Origin: Syntrophomonadaceae bacterium
Lineage (GTDB): Bacteria; Bacillota; Syntrophomonadia; Syntrophomonadales; Syntrophomonadaceae
DNA: 5,535 bases
Reading direction: 5' to 3'
NCBI GenBank assembly: GCA_028686565.1
Contig: JAQUBU010000163.1
Coordinates: 1 to 5,535 of the forward strand
The notes beneath the pieces were generated by a model. That model did not search any database. It was not told the DNA's origin and saw nothing but the letters and a program-made list of their open reading frames with translations. The stretch's first letter is position 1; each line of letters starts with the position of its first letter. Position numbers and translations under genes: made by a program. Of this stretch, positions 1 to 5,396 are shown piece by piece.

Positions 1-194
1 TGTCCGTTTATTTCCCTTTTAAGCTTATCGACTTTTTTGACCCGTTCTTTAGAAAGGCAAAATGTGAATTTATAACTTTATAATGAATTATACTATGTTA
101 GAACAATCTTACAATACATTTATTGCCTATGCTGCGAGATTGAAAACCGCAAAATTTAAAATGCAACTTCCCTTTTAGTTTTTTTGTACCGTTT
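1..194. other. Flanking region downstream of the operon, no supported gene
   Basis: This AT-rich stretch follows the stop of the synthase gene. Short open frames cross positions 1-83 on both strands: a plus frame ending at a stop near 81-83, and a minus frame rich in Lys, Arg and Glu. The minus frame has no ATG, GTG or TTG start after its upstream stop. Frames this short are expected by chance in AT-rich DNA, so I call neither. I found no convincing GC-rich hairpin followed by a T run on either strand, so the operon's terminator is not identified. A leftward promoter is possible at 87-114. Confidence 0.5.
87..114 (-). promoter_or_regulatory. Possible leftward promoter downstream of the synthase gene
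   Basis: Read on the minus strand, TTGTAA (114-109) and a perfect TATAAT (92-87) are separated by 16 nt, which fits a housekeeping sigma factor. The -35 box and spacer overlap an imperfect inverted repeat (TGTAAGA, 4-nt gap, TCTAACA; 96-113), which could be an operator. An AAAGGG purine run lies near 15-20, further along the same strand, so a gene could begin just outside the left edge. TATAAT-like strings are common in AT-rich intergenic DNA, so this is tentative. Confidence 0.3.
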
Positions 195-3100
195 CTAAAA
201 ACCCTTTCGCTTCATTTCACCCCAGCCGGTAGACTTTTGAAACATTTTAAAATAGCCGCCGACACGCCAAAGGCTAAACAACTGCCTCGGCCCAAAATTT
301 TCAAGAACAGAATAAAGAATCAGCAGAAAAGTGCTCTTGTAACTCAGTATATTTAGTTCTCTTTCCGCAAGCCAAATGGAAGAAAGCGAAACCAGTATTC
401 CTAATAAAATGATCGCAATTAGGAGCGCAGCTATTACGATATTGTTGAGCAAGCCAAAGGCGAACGCCACAAGCACCATAATGTATCCTTGGATTTCTAT
501 TAAGGGACCAAATACCTCAAAGATGAGGAAATAGGGAAAGGCCAGCAGGCCCATCCGTCCATAGCGCCCGTTAAACATGATTTTTTTATGGAAAGACAAA
601 ATGTCGATCAATCCTCGGTGCCATCTGTAGCGCTGTTTTTTTAGGCTTTTTATGTCTTCGGGGACTTCAGTCCAACAGTTTGAGTGAAATGCGTAGCATA
701 CTTTATATTTCAACCCCAATTCTCGCATGAGTCTGCAGACCCTCACAACAAGCTCCATATCTTCGCCAACCGTATCTTTGGCATACCTTTCAGCGCTTGT
801 AAGATATCCGCCCACCTTAATAATGCGTTCTTTGCGAAAAAGACCGAACGCACCGGAAATAATCAACAGGCTATTGATATAAGACCAGCCCAATCTTCCC
901 GCCATGAATGCTCGCAGATATTCAATCGTCTGAAAGCGCGCCAACCTGTTTTTGGGTATTTCGGCAGCAGTGATGAGTCCGTGATCGATGGTACAACCAT
1001 TGATTGGAAGGATATTCCCGCCGAGTGCCGGCGTTTCATGTACTTGATCGAGCGTCATCGATGCAAGCCTCAACAGAGCATCTTCTTCGAGCAAGGAATC
1101 CGCATCAATTCCACAAAAATATTCTTTCGTTGAGATATTGATGCCGGCGTTCAGCGAATCAGCCTTACCTCCATTTTCTTTATCAACGACAATGAGTTCC
1201 GGAATCGCTTTACAAATGTAGATGCCTCTGACCGGCATTGTTTTCAACTGTTTTTCATATAAGTAATCAATCCGAACCAATTCAAAATAGTCGATAAGCA
1301 CCTCAAGGGTTTTGTCCTTTGAGCCATCGTTCACAATGATTAGTTCATAATCCGGATATTTCAGATTCAAAAGAGAATTCGCACTTTCGATGATGGTTTT
1401 CGCTTCATTATAAGCCGGAGCGATAATCGATACCGTTGGCAAAAAGTTTTTTTTGAAAAGCATCGATTCGGTTTTGATGCTCCAAAGCTTGAATTGTTGT
1501 GAAGCGCCAAGAAAAGAAAAGCCGAGTAGCAGCAAGTAAGATAAATTGACCGCCGCGGAGTAAAAAGCCAGATAGTAGGTGGAACTTGTCACATACTGTT
1601 TGGCATGTTCCATCAAATTGCTGTCAGCAAATGTGTTATAATGACCGGAAAAATAAATCCCCGGGAAAATGACAATCGCGACAAACAACAACAGATACAG
1701 CTGTTTCGTCAGGTTCCGATCCTTCGTTCCCTCTTTCTTTTCATTTTCTTCGGTTGTACGCTCAAATCCGCATTTCGCCAAAAGACGCTCATTCAAATAA
1801 GTACAAAATTCTTTCCGCAAACGAGGTTCTAGCACAACGGCCTCGCTTATGATTGCAATCATTTCGTTTTCAATATTGGGCTCTTTGTTTTTATTCAAAA
1901 AACCAATGACTTCGCTTGATTTTTCCAGCAGCAATATTTCACGTATGATGGCAGCAGCCTTTTTTCGTTCGCCTGTCGAGAGTTTCATAATGAAATACTC
2001 AATACGGCCGGCAAGAATCTGCGCAAAACAGGCTTTCATCGCTCTGTCGGTTTCGTTAAAAAACAAAGTCGCAATAATGCCGATATATCTTGGGCTGTTT
2101 CCCAAAATATTTGTCATCGAATACACCGCGGCTTTTCGAGTTTCTTCGTGGCGCAAGAATTCAACGATTTGCTTAACATTTTGCATTGAATTTTTTGTTG
2201 CGAGCGAGCGTATTGTTATATTCCTAATTTCAACGTCCTCACTGTTTAAGTATTTTTCACGGTCAATGTCGGCAAAATAAAGTCCTGCCAAAATCTCCAT
2301 CGCTCTATAGACAAGGCTTTTAAAGTTTGCATAGCTTTGTATGCTCGCCGGCAGCACAACATATTTATGGCATACATACTTATTTGAAACGTTCCCCTTA
2401 AACTTACACTCTATGTTTTTTCCGTCCGCAGAATTGTTTCCGTAAACACAATTACTGCAAGCGCTTACGCGCTTGCCATCAGACAGTTCAGAAAGCCTCT
2501 GCAATGTCTCCTTTTGATTATCTACAATGTTGATTAAGTAGTTTTGCAGTTCTTTTGATGGATATGCTGCAGAAAACTCAACAATCAACTCCTGCAATTC
2601 TATTTCCTTTTTATCAAGAACGGTCAGCAAATAGTCGTTGAGATCTGCTTCAAAGCCTACTAACAAAGCCGTTACCTTGCTTTTGTACCATCGGTGGGAA
2701 TGAGAAAGGGTTGCTACGAGCACCGGAATCGAACGGCGGTCGCCAATATCAGCAAGAGCATTCGCCATATAAAGCTTGACCGAAGGGTCTTTTTCGCGAA
2801 CAATTGCTTTTTCCAAGGCAATTCTGGCCGTCTCCGTCCCAAGAACTCCGAGATACAAGGCCGCATTTTTTCGTTTTATTTTAAAACAAGAATTGATTTT
2901 ACGAGAAAAAAATTTATTCCATTTTGATTTTTTTAAAGACTCTGTAAATCGTTCGCTAAAACTTGCAGGCAAAACAATCTGCTGCTTCATATGCGTATAC
3001 GCTTGGAGAAAATGTTTGCTATTCGGGCGGATCTTTCGCGAAGAAATCTCCTCCGAAAAACTCGAGTTGTACTTTTTGCGCTTATTACTACTGATTGTCT

Positions 3101-3197
3101 TACGTGTTTTGCTAATTAAAACTATGAAAATCAAAAAAACGTCAAGCACGAGCAAGACGGCTATTATTGATAAAATGGAATGCATGCTCAGATTCAT
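195..3197 (-). CDS. HEAT-repeat / four-cysteine / family 2 membrane polysaccharide synthase fusion
   Basis: Predicted membrane glycosyltransferase that polymerises an exopolysaccharide from nucleotide sugars at the cytoplasmic face and passes it through the membrane; the sugar cannot be read from sequence. Visible order: membrane helix (about 8-29) followed by a Lys/Arg-rich stretch, which places the next part inside; HEAT-like helical repeats (about 105-235); a C247-x2-C250-x13-C264-x11-C276 cluster; more helical repeats (about 285-475); a charged linker (480-497); helices near 498-516 and 541-563; a GT2 domain (about 587-862); and C-terminal helices between about 884 and 940. The GT2 motifs are complete: VNDGS with D624, GGKADSLNAG, D698-A-D700, GED with E812/D813, and QRYRW at 855-859. 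There is no C-terminal PilZ domain, unlike BcsA. The ATG overlaps the upstream stop as ATGA, and an AGAGG lies 7 nt before it. GT2 assignment is firm; HEAT is likely; metal binding by the cysteines is inference. Confidence 0.93.
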   Translation of the reverse strand: MNLSMHSILSIIAVLLVLDVFLIFIVLISKTRKTISSNKRKKYNSSFSEEISSRKIRPNSKHFLQAYTHMKQQIVLPASFSERFTESLKKSKWNKFFSRKINSCFKIKRKNAALYLGVLGTETARIALEKAIVREKDPSVKLYMANALADIGDRRSIPVLVATLSHSHRWYKSKVTALLVGFEADLNDYLLTVLDKKEIELQELIVEFSAAYPSKELQNYLINIVDNQKETLQRLSELSDGKRVSACSNCVYGNNSADGKNIECKFKGNVSNKYVCHKYVVLPASIQSYANFKSLVYRAMEILAGLYFADIDREKYLNSEDVEIRNITIRSLATKNSMQNVKQIVEFLRHEETRKAAVYSMTNILGNSPRYIGIIATLFFNETDRAMKACFAQILAGRIEYFIMKLSTGERKKAAAIIREILLLEKSSEVIGFLNKNKEPNIENEMIAIISEAVVLEPRLRKEFCTYLNERLLAKCGFERTTEENEKKEGTKDRNLTKQLYLLLFVAIVIFPGIYFSGHYNTFADSNLMEHAKQYVTSSTYYLAFYSAAVNLSYLLLLGFSFLGASQQFKLWSIKTESMLFKKNFLPTVSIIAPAYNEAKTIIESANSLLNLKYPDYELIIVNDGSKDKTLEVLIDYFELVRIDYLYEKQLKTMPVRGIYICKAIPELIVVDKENGGKADSLNAGINISTKEYFCGIDADSLLEEDALLRLASMTLDQVHETPALGGNILPINGCTIDHGLITAAEIPKNRLARFQTIEYLRAFMAGRLGWSYINSLLIISGAFGLFRKERIIKVGGYLTSAERYAKDTVGEDMELVVRVCRLMRELGLKYKVCYAFHSNCWTEVPEDIKSLKKQRYRWHRGLIDILSFHKKIMFNGRYGRMGLLAFPYFLIFEVFGPLIEIQGYIMVLVAFAFGLLNNIVIAALLIAIILLGILVSLSSIWLAERELNILSYKSTFLLILYSVLENFGPRQLFSLWRVGGYFKMFQKSTGWGEMKRKGF

Positions 3198-4255
3198 TGA
3201 GAAGCCTCTCTCTTGACCATATTTTTAATCATTCCGATTAATTCAACCATCATATAAGGTTTTTTTAAGTAGCCGTCGATATCCATGTTGGCCGCACGCT
3301 TTACAGAAGCTTCATCTTTGAACGCGGAAATCAAAATAAACGGAATGGTTTTCGTATGGGAGTACATGGAAAGCCTTTCTTTCAAAAGAAATCCATCGAT
3401 CTTAGGTATCATGATTTCTGCGACCACTAAGTCGATGCTTTCTTTTTCAATGAGCTGAATTGCCATTTCTCCATCCGTTGCCGTCAAGACAATAAAGTTT
3501 TCATTTTCTAAGAATGCTTTTAATATTTTGGTATTAATCTGATCCGTGTCGACAATCAATAGTTTTCCGGCTTCTTCCTGCAATCTGTCAATTTCAGACT
3601 CACTGCAAACAAGGTTCATTCCCCTGTTCTTGGCGATTTTGACTCGCATGACTGCAATGTCATAGAAAAAAGCCGCAGCAGCAGCGCTGTCCATATTGCT
3701 TTCTCTTATTTCCTCAAGAAAAGACACCCCTACTGAAACGGTCATTTTTTCGATCAATGCTTCTGACTCCTCTACGGCACGTCGAATCTTTTCGGCAATT
3801 GCCACTGCTTCCGGTCTCTCCGCATTTGGAATATAGTAAGCAAAAAGATTCCCTTCCAAGCGAAAAACCATATGGCTCACATCATCTTTGACCTGATTTA
3901 ATAAGTAGGCGATATTACGAAAGAAATCCTCGAACTCGGCATTCCCGAAATTGTATTTTATTTTTGACATGTTATCAACGCTGATAACGAGCAAGGCGGA
4001 ATTGTAAAGTTCCTCCGAAAAACCTATGATACTTGCTTCTGTTTGGATATATTTTCTAAAAAATTCTTCATTATACAAGCCTGTCACAGGGCATTTTATC
4101 AATTTTTCTTTTGCCCTCAAAACGCTGCTATCCAAGCGTTCATTCGCTTCTGCAAGCTCCTTGTTTGCTTCTTCGAGACGCTTATTCTCTTCGATGAGAA
4201 GAATCACGACTTTTTGCGCTTTTTCTAATGTGGATATGTACACTTCATTATTCAC
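3194..4255 (-). CDS. Coiled-coil / degenerate GGDEF / pseudo-receiver signalling protein
   Basis: Cytoplasmic signalling protein of 353 residues. A Glu/Lys-rich coiled coil (about 8-52) leads into a GGDEF-fold domain (about 53-217), recognisable by VTGLYN (57-62), a VDNM segment (93-96) and SVGVSF (174-179). The catalytic signature at 134-138 is EGNLF instead of GGDEF. The metal-binding Asp of the usual DxD stretch is Ser92. The inhibitory RxxD position reads DVSH (125-128). Diguanylate cyclase activity and known cyclic-di-GMP binding are therefore unlikely. The C-terminal receiver domain (about 230-350) keeps D236, S310 and K332, but the phospho-acceptor position is Glu280 (VVAEIMIP), confirmed by the GAA codon at 3416-3418. 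The start is GTG at 4255, chosen for a GGAGG 8 nt upstream. The 3' end overlaps the synthase start by 4 nt, so the two are probably made together. Inferred role: an adaptor for the synthase. Confidence 0.9.
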   Translation of the reverse strand: MNNEVYISTLEKAQKVVILLIEENKRLEEANKELAEANERLDSSVLRAKEKLIKCPVTGLYNEEFFRKYIQTEASIIGFSEELYNSALLVISVDNMSKIKYNFGNAEFEDFFRNIAYLLNQVKDDVSHMVFRLEGNLFAYYIPNAERPEAVAIAEKIRRAVEESEALIEKMTVSVGVSFLEEIRESNMDSAAAAAFFYDIAVMRVKIAKNRGMNLVCSESEIDRLQEEAGKLLIVDTDQINTKILKAFLENENFIVLTATDGEMAIQLIEKESIDLVVAEIMIPKIDGFLLKERLSMYSHTKTIPFILISAFKDEASVKRAANMDIDGYLKKPYMMVELIGMIKNMVKREASQ

Positions 4256-4263
4256 TGGCTAAA

Positions 4264-4268
4264 CCTCC
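4264..4268 (-). promoter_or_regulatory. Ribosome binding site fixing a GTG start
   Basis: Read on the minus strand, a perfect GGAGG lies 8 nt before the GTG at 4255-4253. The next in-frame initiator candidates, such as GTG at codon 5, sit further from it. This decides the start of the pseudo-GGDEF gene, which has no ATG here. Confidence 0.85.
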
Positions 4269-4279
4269 GCTCGACAAAA

Positions 4280-4299
4280 GTACCGACAATGCAAGGTAC
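4280..4299 (-). repeat. Small inverted repeat in the gap before the GTG-started gene
   Basis: GTACC and GGTAC form a 5-bp stem around a 10-nt loop between the phosphatase and pseudo-GGDEF genes. No T run follows, so it does not look like a terminator. It might slow mRNA decay or be chance. The loop contains one copy of the 9-mer TTGCATTGT. Confidence 0.3.
4286..4294 (-). repeat. TTGCATTGT intergenic 9-mer, copy 2
   Basis: On the minus strand this reads TTGCATTGT, 30 nt before the GTG start of the pseudo-GGDEF gene. An identical 9-mer precedes the phosphatase start. Function unknown. Confidence 0.3.
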
Positions 4300-4302
4300 G
4301 TA

Positions 4303-4773
4303 TTATTTGCGAGATTGACTTAAAATCAAGCGAATTGCTCCAAGCCTGCTTGTGTAAAAATTGGAACGCAGCATTTCGTTTCTGATTAGTTCTTCCGCTA
4401 ATTGGTTCGCGATTACTTTCGGCGGTGAAACGTGAATATTGCAAAATGCATTTTCCTTATTGTAATCCGACGTTCCTTTCCCACAAAAGGTGTTGAAAAA
4501 TTCGGAGACATAATCAATAATTTCTAATTCGCTCTCAAACGATTCCAGATTCATCGCTTCCGCAATATTTTTCGCTGTCGCCATCTCAACGGTCATAAGC
4601 AAAACCAACGAATTCGATCTCTGCAACTCAACCAAAACGGAAACAAAATCTTTTTCAGAATCAAACTCAAGACTATTGTTTTTTGTGACAGTGGTCCCAA
4701 TCAGTTTCTCCGCAACTTCAACAAATGATTCATCAATATAGTCTAACAAATCCTCATACATTTCATTTTTCAT
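4303..4773 (-). CDS. CheX-family CheY-phosphate phosphatase
   Basis: Predicted cytoplasmic phosphatase that removes the phosphoryl group from a CheY-like partner, most simply the receiver encoded immediately upstream. The 156-residue length is close to the roughly 155 of studied CheX proteins. The signature ExxN motif is E91-F-F-N94 within SEFFNTFCGK. In the CheC/CheX/FliY family this Glu and Asn contact the phosphorylated receiver and position the attacking water. A VSPPKVI segment (115-121) matches the SPP-type stretch seen after the motif in CheX relatives. Only one ExxN is present, as in CheX and unlike two-site CheC. The ATG at 4773 has GAGGG 8 nt upstream. It lies 58 nt after the receiver gene and 47 nt before the pseudo-GGDEF gene, with no terminator seen. 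Family membership is confident from the motif and length; the partner is inferred from position. It is probably not a classical chemotaxis gene, since no other chemotaxis gene is present. Confidence 0.8.
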   Translation of the reverse strand: MKNEMYEDLLDYIDESFVEVAEKLIGTTVTKNNSLEFDSEKDFVSVLVELQRSNSLVLLMTVEMATAKNIAEAMNLESFESELEIIDYVSEFFNTFCGKGTSDYNKENAFCNIHVSPPKVIANQLAEELIRNEMLRSNFYTSRLGAIRLILSQSRK

Positions 4774-4792
4774 AGCTTGTTCCCTCGTTTCT

Positions 4793-4801
4793 ACAATGCA
4801 A
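4793..4801 (-). repeat. TTGCATTGT intergenic 9-mer, copy 1
   Basis: On the minus strand this reads TTGCATTGT, 19 nt before the ATG of the phosphatase gene and just upstream of its ribosome binding site. It matches the copy at 4286-4294. Function unknown. Confidence 0.3.
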
Positions 4802-4831
4802 AACAGTTCTATTTATGGAATGTGCTGATTC

Positions 4832-5206
4832 TTAGAGTGCAGTTGTCAAAGCTTGGGCGGCACTGATGATTTCGGCCTCTTCAAAGGGCTTCATGATGAA
4901 ATGTACAACACCCAAATCAACAAGTTCTTTTCTCACGTCAGCATAATCTGTCGCGGAAAGAATAATCACCTTTGCTTTGGCATCGATTTTTCTTATTTTT
5001 CGCAAGGTTTCGACTCCGTCCAGATCCGGCATCGTGATATCAAGAGAAACCAGGTCGGGCTTCAATTCCTTATACATTTCGAGACCCTTATATCCACTTT
5101 CCGCATAGCCCACGACCTCAAAACCGTTATTCTCAAACATTTTTTTCAATATCTTGAAAATAAAAGCGCTGTCATCAATGATAAGCACCGTTTTATTGTT
5201 TCCCAT
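4832..5206 (-). CDS. CheY-like single-domain response regulator
   Basis: A 124-residue stand-alone receiver domain with no output domain, so it should act by protein contact in the cytoplasm. All phosphorylation residues are present: the acidic pair D11/D12 (IIDDS), phospho-acceptor D56 (SLDITMPDLDG), S84 (ILSAT), and K106 before P107 (MKPF). F103 occupies the aromatic switch position (Y106 in E. coli CheY). The LDITMPxxDG style resembles CheY of Bacillota and Thermotoga. Start: ATG at 5206 with AAGGAG (5221-5216) 9 nt upstream. It is the first gene of the operon and is followed by a CheX-type phosphatase, which supports a phosphorylated working form with timed dephosphorylation. No histidine kinase lies in the window, so the phosphodonor is encoded elsewhere. 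The target is unknown; the synthase's HEAT region or the pseudo-GGDEF protein are the local candidates. Confidence 0.93.
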   Translation of the reverse strand: MGNNKTVLIIDDSAFIFKILKKMFENNGFEVVGYAESGYKGLEMYKELKPDLVSLDITMPDLDGVETLRKIRKIDAKAKVIILSATDYADVRKELVDLGVVHFIMKPFEEAEIISAAQALTTAL

Positions 5207-5228
5207 TTTTTAATTCTCCTTATTACTT

Positions 5229-5274
5229 ATGGCTACCACGAATCGATTTATACCAGAGATATCAATCATTACCA
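5229..5274 (-). repeat. Three direct repeats of TGGTANNNAT in the operon leader
   Basis: On the minus strand TGGTAATGAT (5274-5265), TGGTATAAAT (5255-5246) and TGGTAGCCAT (5238-5229) lie in the same direction, starting 19 and 17 nt apart. The first two agree further as TGGTANNNATNGAT. They begin at the last base of the -10 box and end just before the ribosome binding site. This is compatible with binding sites for a regulator on one face of the helix or in the leader RNA, but no known operator is recognised. The middle copy contains TGGTATAAA, which could also serve as a second extended -10. Confidence 0.45.
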
Positions 5275-5282
5275 TTATAACA
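5274..5282 (-). promoter_or_regulatory. Extended -10 promoter for the receiver-phosphatase-synthase operon
   Basis: The minus strand reads TGTTATAAT, a perfect match to the extended -10 consensus TGnTATAAT. No good -35 hexamer lies at the usual distance (CAGAAA with a 17-nt spacer), which is tolerated when the TG extension is present. Long A tracts lie immediately upstream. Transcription would start near 5267, giving a leader of about 60 nt before the ATG at 5206. Confidence 0.6.
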
Positions 5283-5284
5283 AA

Positions 5285-5322
5285 TTTTCAAATTTTTTTC
5301 TGTTTTTTACTTTGTTTTTTTT
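5285..5322. promoter_or_regulatory. Phased A/T tracts shared by divergent promoters
   Basis: On the minus strand four A tracts of 8, 6, 7 and 4 bases occupy 5322-5315, 5308-5303, 5299-5293 and 5288-5285. The last three are centred about 9.5 bp apart, near one helical turn, which favours intrinsic bending. For the minus promoter they cover roughly -18 to -55; for the plus promoter they lie just upstream of the -35 box. They could act as UP elements for both. Base composition alone could also explain them. Confidence 0.4.
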
Positions 5323-5323
5323 C

Positions 5324-5354
5324 TTGCACCGATCTATCGAAATTATGTTATAGT
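5324..5354 (+). promoter_or_regulatory. Promoter for the rightward membrane protein gene
   Basis: TTGCAC (5324-5329) and TATAGT (5349-5354) are 19 nt apart, longer than ideal. The -10 carries the TG extension (TGTTATAGT, 5346-5354), which compensates. Transcription would start near 5361, about 36 nt before the ATG at 5397. The TGTTATA core is shared with the opposing promoter at 5274-5282. Confidence 0.5.
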
Positions 5355-5396
5355 AAACTGTACAAAATCAGGATGTTCGACAAAGGAGACGGTATC

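Noticed and set aside
12..177. Direct repeat TTCCCTTTTA at 12-21 and 168-177
   Set aside because: Low-complexity 10-mer in pyrimidine-rich DNA, with no further similarity around it and no insertion element or attachment-site features.
159..194. Possible terminator near the T run at 179-185
   Set aside because: The only stem is 4 bp (AACT/AGTT) and AT-rich, and the T run is on the wrong strand to end the operon.
684..1133. Plus-strand open frame of 149 codons
   Set aside because: It lies antisense to the conserved GT2 catalytic motifs of the synthase and has no recognisable domain; it is a shadow of the real gene.
1605..2280. Two plus-strand open frames (1605-1832 and 1849-2280)
   Set aside because: Both are antisense to the helical-repeat region and linker of the synthase and show no domain features of their own.
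2694..3216. Overlapping plus-strand open frames opposite the 5' part of the synthase gene
   Set aside because: They mirror the Lys/Phe-rich N-terminal coding sequence and resemble no protein family.
3194..4255. Active diguanylate cyclase
   Set aside because: The signature motif, metal ligand and inhibitory site are all substituted.
4026..4262. Plus-strand open frames opposite the coiled coil of the pseudo-GGDEF gene
   Set aside because: Antisense to a clear coiled-coil coding region; the Ser/Phe-rich composition is typical of the complement of Glu/Lys-rich sequence.
4259..4444. Minus-strand open frame of 61 codons overlapping the phosphatase 3' end
   Set aside because: It is out of frame with the CheX-like gene, which has the family motif and a proper ribosome binding site.
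4303..5206. Classical chemotaxis operon
   Set aside because: Only a CheY-like and a CheX-like gene are present; there is no CheA, CheW, receptor or flagellar gene, and the downstream genes concern polysaccharide synthesis.
5207..5267. Riboswitch in the operon leader, for example cyclic-di-GMP responsive
   Set aside because: The leader from the predicted start is only about 60 nt, with no stable multi-stem structure and no recognisable cyclic-di-GMP aptamer core.
4853..5353. Plus-strand open frame of 166 codons over the receiver gene and promoter region
   Set aside because: Antisense to an intact CheY-like gene and running through both promoters.
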